A stretch of DNA of 13,198 bases from Opitutaceae bacterium (GTDB lineage Bacteria; Verrucomicrobiota; Verrucomicrobiia; Opitutales; Opitutaceae), in assembly GCA_005786775.1 (NCBI GenBank), contig SYDD01000054.1:1-13198 (forward strand). The letters run 5' to 3'. Within the stretch, counting starts at the first letter, position 1. Every line of letters starts with the position of its first letter. Shown here piece after piece: positions 7,609 to 13,198 of the stretch. Under the pieces are notes generated by a model. The model was not told the DNA's origin, made no database searches, and was given only the letters and a program-made list of their open reading frames with translations. Made by a program: the position numbers and the translations under genes.

Positions 7609-8328
7609 ATGCGCGCCTTACCCGCCCTGCTCCACCTTCTTGCCGGCAGTTTGCTGCTCCCAATTTCCGCCCAAGCCGCCGAAGGGCCGACCGCGGCTAA
7701 GGCGAAGGCACCGAACCCGGTGCTCGCGCCCATCACGGACACACCCGGTCTGCCTCGCGTACTGCTGATCGGGGATTCCATCTCGATGGGCTACACCCTG
7801 CCGGTGCGCGCGCGGCTGGCGGGCCAGGCGAACGTCCACCGTCCGCCCGTGAATTGCGGGGACACCGCGCGCGGTGTGGCGTCCCTCGAGCAGTGGCTCG
7901 GCGCCGGGCGCTGGGACGTGATCCACTTCAACTTTGGCCTCCACGACCTGAAATATCTCGACGTCAAGGGCCAGCTCGCCGCACCCGAGCAGGGCCGCCA
8001 GGTGCATTCACCCGCGCAATACGAGGCCAACCTGCGGGCGATCGTGGCGCGGCTGCAGCGCACCGGGGCGCGGCTGGTGTTCGCGACCACCACGCCCGTG
8101 CCCGCTGGCAGTCAGGGGCGCGTGGCGGACGACGCCGCGCGCTACAACGCGGTCGCCCGGCGGGTGATGGCGGAGAACGGGGTCGCGCTGAACGATCTCC
8201 ACGCCGTGGCCGCGACGAACCTCGCGGCGCTGCAGCGGTCAGCAAATGTGCATTTCACGGACTTCGGAAGCGCGCGGCTCGCCGACGAGGTCGCGGCGCG
8301 GATCGCCGTGCTCCTGCCCGCGCGCTGA
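7609..8328 (+). CDS. Secreted SGNH/GDSL-type hydrolase
   Basis: 239-residue protein of the SGNH hydrolase superfamily (esterases, lipases and carbohydrate deacetylases). Residues 1-23 form a signal peptide with a Leu-rich core ending in SAQA, so it is probably periplasmic or extracellular. Block I is LLIGDSISMG, with nucleophile Ser57 in GDSI. Block II is NCGDTARG (Gly84). Block III reads FNFGLHDLKY (109-116), with His112 where the classic GxND has Asn. Block V is NVHFTDFG with catalytic His215. The Asp normally three residues before that His is Ala212 here, so the enzyme may use a Ser-His dyad or another acid. Substrate is unknown; relatives often act on acetylated or sulfated polysaccharides. 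The ATG at 7609 directly begins the signal peptide; no convincing RBS is seen. It is transcribed away from the OsmC gene and lies 111 bp before the molybdenum operon. Confidence 0.87.
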   Translation: MRALPALLHLLAGSLLLPISAQAAEGPTAAKAKAPNPVLAPITDTPGLPRVLLIGDSISMGYTLPVRARLAGQANVHRPPVNCGDTARGVASLEQWLGAGRWDVIHFNFGLHDLKYLDVKGQLAAPEQGRQVHSPAQYEANLRAIVARLQRTGARLVFATTTPVPAGSQGRVADDAARYNAVARRVMAENGVALNDLHAVAATNLAALQRSANVHFTDFGSARLADEVAARIAVLLPAR

Positions 8329-8439
8329 GGCGCGTGCCGCTTAACGGTTGGCTCCGAACCGGCCGTGGCACTCGCGCCGCGCCGGTGGTTGCCCGACCTG
8401 CATTGACCGCGAGGCCCCCGCGCCCAACCCTGCTGCCGA

Positions 8440-10683
8440 ATGAGCCCTATGCACCGCCCCGCTCCCGTGCCTTTGGCCCCGCGCCGTTTCCATGAGCGAA
8501 TCCTGCCCTTCGGCATCGCCGCCCGCAAACCGCGTCACTTCCGCGAGATGGCCGCCACGGTGTGGGAAAATCGAGATGCCCTCGGCTATGCGTGGAAGGT
8601 GCTTTCCCGTGGGGTGTGCGACGGCTGCGCGCTCGGCGTCGCCGGCCTGCGGGATTGGACGATCGCGGGCCCGCATCTCTGCCTCACCCGTCTCAGTCTA
8701 CTCCGCCTGAACACGATGGGGGCCGGAGATCCCGCGGCCCTAGCTGACGTCGAGGCGCTGGCCGGCTGGGACAACACCCGGCTGCGCACCCTAGGCCGTT
8801 TAGCATTCCCTATGGTCCGCCGGCGCGGCGAGCGCGGCTTCCGGCAGGTCAGCTGGGAAGAGGCCCTAGCCCGCCTTGGCACCAGGATCCGCGCGACCAA
8901 CGCCGCGCGCCTCGCGTTCTTCGTGACCGCCCGCGGGGTCACCAACGAGGTTTACTATCTCGCCCAGAAGGCCGCGCGTTTCCTCGGTACCAGCCACGTC
9001 GACAACGCGGCGCGGCTATGCCACGCGCCCTCGACCGCCGCGATGCGCGAGATGACCGGCACAGCGGCCGCCTCGTGCAGCTACATTGATTGGATCGAGT
9101 CCGAGCTGATCGTGCTCTTCGGCTCCAACCTGGCGAACGACCAGCCGGTCGCGATGAAGTACCTGCTGCTCGCCAAGCGGCGCGGCGCCCGCATCGTCGT
9201 GGTGAATCCGCTGCTGGAGCCCGGGCTGCGGCGGTACTGGGTGCCCTCGGATGTCCGCAGCGCCCTCTTCGGCTCGGAACTCGTGGACGAATGGTACCCG
9301 GTCGCACCGGGCGGCGATGTCGCCTGCCTGTACGGCGTGCTCAAGGCGCTCTTGGCACAGGGCGGCGAGGACCCGACCTGGATCGCGGAGCACACCGAGG
9401 AGTTCGCGCGGCTGCGGGCGGTGGCCGAGGGAATGAACTGGTCGCAGCTCGAGGCCGCGAGTGGCCTGTCGCGCGCGCAACTCGGTGCCTTCGCGGCCAC
9501 CGCGGCGCGCGCGCGGCGCGGCGTGCTGATCTGGAGCATGGGCATCACCCAGCAACCAGCAGGGGCCGACGGGGTGCGGATGATCCTCAACCTCGCCCTG
9601 GCCCGCGGCTGGATCGGCCGCGACGGGTGTGGCGTCGTTCCCATCCGCGGCCACTCCTCCGTGCAGGGGGGGGCCGAGATGGGCTGTTACGCCACCGCCC
9701 TGCCCGGGGGCCAGCCGCTGACGGAGGAAAGCGCGGCGGCACTCGAGGCGCAGTACGGTTTTCCCATCCCCCGGGGCCCGGGCTACACCGCCCCGGCGAT
9801 GGTGGAGGCGGCGCACCGCGGACAACTCGACGTCCTCTACTCCGTGGGCGGCAATCTCCTGCGCACCCTGCCGGACCCGGACTGGGTCCGCGCGGCCCTC
9901 TCCCGGACGCCCGTGCGCGTGCACCAAGACATCCTCGTGACGGACCAGATGCTGATCGAGCCCGCGGAGGAGGTCTGGCTCCTGCCGGCGAAGACACGCT
10001 ACGAGCAGGACGACGGCGGCACCGAGACCAGCACGGAGCGACGGGTGATGTTCAGCCCGGAACTGCCGCGTCAGGTCGGCGAGGCCCGCGCGGAGTGGAA
10101 GATCCTCCGTGACGTCGCGGCCGCGGCGTGGCCGGAACGCGCCCGACTCCTCGGCGCGGGGAACGGCCAGGTCCTGCGCGAGGAGATCGCACGCGTGGTG
10201 CCGCTCTACGAAGGGATCCAGCGGCTGGCGCGGACCGGTGACGCCTTCCAGTACGGCGGACGGCACCTCTGCGCGGGCGGCGTATTCCCGCGGACCGGCG
10301 GCCGGGCCCGGTTCACCACCCCGGCGCTGCCCAGCCCCGGCACGCCAGAGGGGACCTTCCACGTCAGCACCCGGCGCGGGAAGCAGTTCAACACCCTCAT
10401 CCACGCGGAGGTCGATCCGTTGACCGGAGCGGCTCGCGACAGCATCCTCATCGGCGCGGAGGACGCCGCCCGGCTCCGGCTCCTGCCCGGTGACGCGGTG
10501 GAGCTGGTGAGTCCCACGGGGCGCTTCCGCGGCCGGATCTTCCTCGCGCCGCTCGCTCGCGACGCCCTGCAGGTCCACTGGCCGGAGGGCAATGTCCTGC
10601 TCCCGCGGGACGCCCGGGAAACCAGTAGCGACACGCCGGACTACAACGCCCGCGTCCGCCTCGAGCGGATCGTCGCCCCGTGA
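8440..10683 (+). CDS. FdhF/YdeP-family molybdopterin oxidoreductase (formate dehydrogenase-like, Cys type)
   Basis: 747-residue catalytic subunit of the DMSO-reductase/formate dehydrogenase superfamily, expected to bind bis-molybdopterin guanine dinucleotide. The N-terminal Cys set is CDGC (60, 63) plus Cys81 in HLCLTRL, a three-Cys pattern that also occurs in E. coli YdeP, rather than the four of FdhH. ARLCHAPS (191-198) aligns with the selenocysteine-His site of E. coli FdhH, placing Cys194 as metal ligand followed by His195. Later family stretches include LFGSNLANDQP (226-236), SMGITQQPAGADGVR (366-380), RGHSSVQGG (403-411), and a C-terminal molybdopterin dinucleotide-binding domain (about 640-747). 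No Tat or Sec signal is seen, so it is cytoplasmic. The start at 8440 has an alternative ATG at 8449 and no clear RBS. Its stop overlaps the fdhD start by four bases. The true substrate (formate or other) is unproven. Confidence 0.9.
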   Translation: MSPMHRPAPVPLAPRRFHERILPFGIAARKPRHFREMAATVWENRDALGYAWKVLSRGVCDGCALGVAGLRDWTIAGPHLCLTRLSLLRLNTMGAGDPAALADVEALAGWDNTRLRTLGRLAFPMVRRRGERGFRQVSWEEALARLGTRIRATNAARLAFFVTARGVTNEVYYLAQKAARFLGTSHVDNAARLCHAPSTAAMREMTGTAAASCSYIDWIESELIVLFGSNLANDQPVAMKYLLLAKRRGARIVVVNPLLEPGLRRYWVPSDVRSALFGSELVDEWYPVAPGGDVACLYGVLKALLAQGGEDPTWIAEHTEEFARLRAVAEGMNWSQLEAASGLSRAQLGAFAATAARARRGVLIWSMGITQQPAGADGVRMILNLALARGWIGRDGCGVVPIRGHSSVQGGAEMGCYATALPGGQPLTEESAAALEAQYGFPIPRGPGYTAPAMVEAAHRGQLDVLYSVGGNLLRTLPDPDWVRAALSRTPVRVHQDILVTDQMLIEPAEEVWLLPAKTRYEQDDGGTETSTERRVMFSPELPRQVGEARAEWKILRDVAAAAWPERARLLGAGNGQVLREEIARVVPLYEGIQRLARTGDAFQYGGRHLCAGGVFPRTGGRARFTTPALPSPGTPEGTFHVSTRRGKQFNTLIHAEVDPLTGAARDSILIGAEDAARLRLLPGDAVELVSPTGRFRGRIFLAPLARDALQVHWPEGNVLLPRDARETSSDTPDYNARVRLERIVAP

Positions 10684-11507
10684 ATCCGGACCGATCCCCC
10701 TCCCCCGTCGTGCGCTGGCGCGAGGCCCGCGCCGCGGAGGCCGCGACCGACGTGGTCGCGACCGAGGAACCCCTGGAGGTTCGGATCCGCGGACGGAGCG
10801 TGGCCGTGCTGATGCGCACGCCAGGGCACGACCGGGAGCTCACGGCGGGGTTCCTGTTCACGGAGGGTATCCTGCGACGCGCGGAGGATCTGCTCGATCT
10901 GCTGCCTTGCCGCGAGCAGCCGGGCGGTGAGGCGGGCAATGTGGTCGAGGCGGTCCTCGCCGCGGAGGTCGAAGTCGACTTCGCGCGCCTCACGCGGCAC
11001 GTCTTCACCTCGTCGAGTTGCGGCGTCTGCGGGACGACCACCCTCGATGCGCTGTTCCGATCGGCGCCCCCGCTCGCTCCAGGTCCTCGACTGGAGCCGA
11101 CTGCGCTGGCCGCCTGGCCCGCGCTTCTCGGCGGCCACCAGCCCCTCTTCGCCGCGACCGGCGGCGCGCACGGCTGCGCGCTGCTCACGCCAGAGGGAAG
11201 GATCGACTGGGCGCACGAGGATGCCGGGCGGCACAACGCGGTGGACAAAGCGATCGGCGCCGCGCTGCTCGCGGGCGCGATTCCGCTCTCCGGCCACGGC
11301 CTGATGCTCAGCGGCCGCATCTCGTTCGAACTGGTGCAGAAGGCGCTGCTGGCCGGCGTGCCGGTGGTCGCGGGGATGGGAGCGCCCTCCAGCCTCGCCA
11401 TCGCTTGCGCCCGCCGCGCGGGTCTTACCCTCGCCGGATTTGTGCGGGAGGACCGCTTCAACGTCTACGCGGGCGGGGCCCGCCTCGGTCTGGAGGACGC
11501 CGCGTGA
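10680..11507 (+). CDS. fdhD: Formate dehydrogenase accessory sulfurtransferase FdhD
   Basis: 275-residue cytoplasmic FdhD. In E. coli this protein takes sulfur from IscS and transfers it to the bis-MGD cofactor, giving formate dehydrogenases their essential sulfido ligand. Diagnostic stretches are present: PGHDRELTAGFLFTEGI (48-64), SSSCGVCG (111-118) with the CxxC pair Cys114/Cys117, TGGAHGCAL (160-168), EDAGRHNAVDKAIG (180-193), and SGRISFELVQKA (211-222). Length is normal. The GTG start at 10680 overlaps the TGA of the upstream oxidoreductase as GTGA, implying translational coupling. Its own stop overlaps the next start in the same way. The pairing strongly suggests that the upstream enzyme needs a sulfurated cofactor, as formate dehydrogenases do. 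Confidence 0.96.
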   Translation: MNPDRSPSPVVRWREARAAEAATDVVATEEPLEVRIRGRSVAVLMRTPGHDRELTAGFLFTEGILRRAEDLLDLLPCREQPGGEAGNVVEAVLAAEVEVDFARLTRHVFTSSSCGVCGTTTLDALFRSAPPLAPGPRLEPTALAAWPALLGGHQPLFAATGGAHGCALLTPEGRIDWAHEDAGRHNAVDKAIGAALLAGAIPLSGHGLMLSGRISFELVQKALLAGVPVVAGMGAPSSLAIACARRAGLTLAGFVREDRFNVYAGGARLGLEDAA

Positions 11508-12631
11508 GGATCGCCGCGCTCCACGTTTCCCCGGGGCACAACTACTTCGGCCACCACGGCCGGGAGCCAGGCGTGCACACGATCACGGAGGTCGAAACCG
11601 TCGAATGCCTGGCTGGCCGCGGGCTGCGCGGCGACCGCTTCCTCGACTACAAGACCAACTATGGGGGGCAGGTCACCTTCTTCGCGGAGGAGGTGCACCG
11701 GGAGCTCCGCCGGCGACCGGACACGCCGCCGCATCCGGCGCACGCATATCGCCGTAACGTCCTGACCCGGGGGGTGGACCTCGGGGGGCTCATCGGGAAG
11801 GAATTCACCGTGCAGGGAGTCGTGTTCCAGGGCGTTGATGAATGCCGGCCCTGCGCGTGGATGGACCGCGCCGTGAAGCCCGGGACCGAGGCGTGGCTGC
11901 GTGGCCGGGGCGGCCTACGCGCGCGGGTGCTGAGCGGCGGCTGGTTGCGGGTGGACTGCCCGGCCGCGGCCGGGCTCCTGCTCGCGGGTGGCCGCGCGCG
12001 CCGACTCGGGCGCGACAAGGCCACTTTGCCATGGGGACCTTCCACCCTGGGGGAACATCAGGCGGGGACGCTCGCGCGCACCGGCTGCTGGCCGCTCTGG
12101 CTGGCGTGTCGCGCGGATCAGGCGTGGACCCCGGCGGGATTCCGGCGGCTCGAGGATGAGCCGGAACAAGGCGGGGTGGTCGAAGCGCTGATCCGGGCGT
12201 TGGCCCGTTCGCCGGTTCCGGTGCTGGCGGTGTTGGCGGTGGATCTTCCTGGGGTGACGGCGGCATCGCTGGAGGCCAGCGTCGACCGCGCACGGGAGCG
12301 GGGGGTCTCGGTGGTGCCGCGCGTCGGGGGCCAGCATCAGCCGCTGGCGGCCGCCTGGCACCGTTCCGCCCTGCCCGGGTTGCAGGTCGCGCTTGGCCGC
12401 GGGGATTCCCTGCAGGTCGTGTGTCAGCGGCTGGGCGAACAAGGTTTGCTTGAGGCACCGGAGGTGGCGCTCGCGGATGCGGCCCGCATCCTCGCGAACC
12501 TGAACACGCCTGAGGATCTCGCCCGCTGGGCCTCCCTCATCGGGGCGGCCGCCCGGGCCGGGGCCGGCTCCGCACCCGCGGAGGGAATCTGGGACCGGAC
12601 CAACCCGCATTCCGGGCACGCAGGCCTCTAG
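11504..12631 (+). CDS. MOSC domain - MobA-type molybdenum cofactor guanylyltransferase fusion
   Basis: 375-residue two-domain protein. Residues 1-152 are a MOSC domain, a fold involved in sulfur and molybdenum cofactor handling: RGDRFLDYK (42-50), RRNVLTRGVDLGGLIGKEF (83-101), ECRPCAWMD (113-121, with Cys117 at the conserved MOSC Cys), and RGRGGLRARVLSGGWLR (133-149). Residues from about 155 to 345 form a MobA-like nucleotidyltransferase, which couples GMP to molybdopterin. It has the P-loop-like LLLAGGRARRLGRDKATLP (158-176, Lys172), a DEPEQGG loop (218-224), VLAVDLP (243-249, metal-binding Asp247) and NLNTPEDLA (332-340), the typical C-terminal MobA signature. The last ~35 residues are a low-complexity tail. 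The GTG start at 11504 overlaps the fdhD stop as GTGA; the open frame extending back to 11018 is only an fdhD shadow. Domain assignments are strong. Whether both domains are active is inferred. Confidence 0.88.
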   Translation: MRIAALHVSPGHNYFGHHGREPGVHTITEVETVECLAGRGLRGDRFLDYKTNYGGQVTFFAEEVHRELRRRPDTPPHPAHAYRRNVLTRGVDLGGLIGKEFTVQGVVFQGVDECRPCAWMDRAVKPGTEAWLRGRGGLRARVLSGGWLRVDCPAAAGLLLAGGRARRLGRDKATLPWGPSTLGEHQAGTLARTGCWPLWLACRADQAWTPAGFRRLEDEPEQGGVVEALIRALARSPVPVLAVLAVDLPGVTAASLEASVDRARERGVSVVPRVGGQHQPLAAAWHRSALPGLQVALGRGDSLQVVCQRLGEQGLLEAPEVALADAARILANLNTPEDLARWASLIGAAARAGAGSAPAEGIWDRTNPHSGHAGL

Positions 12632-12653
12632 GACACCCCGGTGGCGGCGTGCT

Positions 12654-12730
12654 TGGCGCGGTGGCCGGGACTCGAACCCGGGACCGACGGTTTAGAAAAC
12701 CGTTGCTCTATCCGGCTGAGCTACCACCGC
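12654..12730 (-). tRNA. tRNA-Arg (anticodon TCT)
   Basis: 77-nt cloverleaf on the minus strand. The acceptor stem GCGGTGG (12724-12730) pairs with CCACCGC (12658-12664), with discriminator G at 12657 and an encoded CCA at 12654-12656. The D-arm begins GCTCAG. The anticodon stem is ACGGT/ACCGT around the loop TTTCTAA, giving anticodon TCT at 12694-12696, which reads AGA and AGG. The T-arm is CCGGG TTCGAGT CCCGG. Its 3' end lies only 22 bp from the end of the convergent MOSC-MobA gene. No terminator is visible between them. Confidence 0.97.
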
Positions 12731-12743
12731 GAAAGCCACGAAT

Positions 12744-12772
12744 GTGGTACGGGCGGACGATTTCGCGGACAA
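12744..12772 (-). promoter_or_regulatory. Candidate promoter of tRNA-Arg
   Basis: On the minus strand, TTGTCC (12767-12772) and TACCAC (12744-12749) are separated by 17 bases and lie 13 bases before the tRNA 5' end. The positions fit a sigma-70 type promoter with a weak -10 box. This is pattern matching only. Confidence 0.35.
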
Positions 12773-12786
12773 GGGGAAAACCACGC

Positions 12787-12814
12787 TTGACTCACCCCCG
12801 GCCAAACCTACCGT
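12787..12814 (+). promoter_or_regulatory. Candidate promoter of tRNA-Asp
   Basis: TTGACT (12787-12792) is a near-consensus -35 box. TACCGT (12809-12814) follows after 16 bases as a weak -10. The tRNA begins 21 bases later. This is plausible as a sigma-70 promoter in a 105-bp divergent intergenic region. Confidence 0.4.
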
Positions 12815-12835
12815 CCGCGCTCTTTCCCGTTCAAA

Positions 12836-12912
12836 GGGGTGGTAGCTCAGCTGGTTAGAGCGTCTGCCTGTCACGCAGAAGGTCGAGGGTTCGAGTCCCG
12901 TCCATCCCGCCA
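12836..12912 (+). tRNA. tRNA-Asp (anticodon GTC)
   Basis: 77-nt cloverleaf. The acceptor stem GGGGTGG (12836-12842) pairs with CCATCCC (12902-12908) with one G-U pair, then discriminator G at 12909 and an encoded CCA at 12910-12912. The anticodon stem TCTGC/GCAGA encloses the loop CTGTCAC, with anticodon GTC at 12870-12872. The T-arm carries GGTTCGAGTCCC. A terminator hairpin follows within ten bases, so it appears to be a single-gene transcript. Confidence 0.97.
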
Positions 12913-12920
12913 GTTTTCGG

Positions 12921-12950
12921 AAACGCCGATCCTCCGGGTCGGCGTTTTTT
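12921..12950 (+). terminator. Rho-independent terminator of tRNA-Asp
   Basis: A perfect 9-bp stem, AAACGCCGA (12921-12929) with TCGGCGTTT (12939-12947), has a 9-base loop and is followed by a T run ending at 12950. It lies eight bases after the tRNA CCA end. The lack of a T run on the opposite side makes it mainly one-directional. Confidence 0.85.
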
Positions 12951-13002
12951 CTTTGGCGTCCACCTGACGTCTCGGGCTACGGCAGCGCCACCTTCAGGCG
13001 GC

Positions 13003-13198
13003 TCAAGGCCCGAGCAGGAAGGCCAGCAGGTCGTGGAAATCGCGATCCGGGAGCACGTTCTCAAAGCCGGCCGGCATCGCCGACGCCGCGGAGGGCTCGA
13101 GGCGCGCGATCTCGCCGCTGGCGATCCGAAGATCCCGGCCCGTCGCCGCGTCCGCCAAGGTCACGCCCTCAGCATCCCGCCGCGGATTGAACCCGGAA
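13003..13198 (-). CDS. C-terminal fragment of a putative PVC-type heme-binding/c-type cytochrome protein
   Basis: The last 64 codons of a minus-strand gene whose 5' part lies beyond the right edge. The tail reads like the ends of large secreted heme-binding proteins common in Planctomycetes and Verrucomicrobia. A beta-rich stretch (GVTLADAATGRDLRIASGEI) is followed by a short ARLEPSAASAMPAGFENVL segment and the terminal DFHDLLAFLLGP. In that family the usual pattern is I..R.PS..SLMP.GL...L...E..DLLAFL. No CxxCH heme motif is visible in this fragment, so the assignment rests on resemblance of the tail alone. It is convergent with tRNA-Asp and its terminator. Confidence 0.55.
   Translation of the reverse strand, partial: SGFNPRRDAEGVTLADAATGRDLRIASGEIARLEPSAASAMPAGFENVLPDRDFHDLLAFLLGP

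Noticed and set aside
7490..7663. 58-residue N-terminal extension of the OsmC-family protein
   Set aside because: It is low complexity, overlaps the divergent SGNH gene, and the fold begins at 7489 behind a good TGAGG.
8358..8386. Hairpin ACCGGC/GCCGGT after the SGNH gene as a terminator
   Set aside because: The stem is only 6 bp, the loop is long (17 bases) and no T run follows. It is likely chance in GC-rich DNA.
9016..10578. 520-codon open frame on the minus strand
   Set aside because: It lies antisense within the molybdopterin oxidoreductase gene, whose product matches the family over its full length. Long antisense frames are expected in GC-rich coding DNA. The product is rich in Arg, Gly and His without recognisable domains.
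11018..11503. 162-residue extension upstream of the MOSC domain
   Set aside because: It is the out-of-frame shadow of fdhD. The MOSC domain begins at the GTG overlapping the fdhD stop.
12654..12912. tRNA pair as an integration site for a mobile element
   Set aside because: No integrase, no direct repeat of a tRNA 3' end and no compositional shift are visible nearby.

Overview
The window is GC-rich chromosomal DNA from a bacterium. The gene families and their look suggest a Verrucomicrobiota member, possibly Opitutales. The clues are the gene content, a partial protein at the right edge resembling the C-terminal tail of the heme-binding proteins common in Planctomycetes and Verrucomicrobia, and an SGNH hydrolase with a GLHD block typical of that group. 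The taxonomic call is inference from family resemblance, not a database match. No phage, insertion sequence, CRISPR array or integration site is visible.

Left part (1-6521, all minus strand): reading in the direction of transcription, the order is argH (argininosuccinate lyase), a 12-helix MFS permease, mutL (mismatch repair ATPase) and glgP (glycogen phosphorylase, cut by the left edge). The gaps are only 77, 32 and 54 bp, so the four could share a transcript, although their functions are unrelated housekeeping roles. The MutL lacks the residues of the C-terminal endonuclease site.

Middle part (6522-8328): a small secreted protein of unknown function lies divergent from argH. Its 3' end overlaps that of a convergent OsmC-family gene by 20 bp. 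A secreted SGNH/GDSL hydrolase is divergent from the OsmC gene.

Right part (8440-12631, plus strand): this is a compact molybdenum-enzyme operon. It encodes an FdhF/YdeP-type molybdopterin oxidoreductase with Cys at the catalytic metal-ligand position, FdhD (which sulfurates the bis-MGD cofactor), and a single-chain fusion of a MOSC domain to a MobA-type guanylyltransferase. Both junctions are 4-base GTGA stop/start overlaps, so translation is probably coupled. The operon would supply an enzyme plus two late cofactor-maturation steps: MobA makes the guanylated cofactor and FdhD adds the sulfur ligand. No iron-sulfur, cytochrome or NAD-binding partner subunit is adjacent, so the electron acceptor is unknown.

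Far right (12632-13198): tRNA-Arg(TCT) on the minus strand and tRNA-Asp(GTC) on the plus strand are divergently arranged, both with encoded CCA. A clear rho-independent terminator follows tRNA-Asp. Last comes the C-terminal end of a putative heme-binding protein on the minus strand.

The most notable items are the MOSC-MobA fusion within the formate-dehydrogenase-like operon and the endonuclease-deficient MutL. Most of the rest looks like ordinary core genome.
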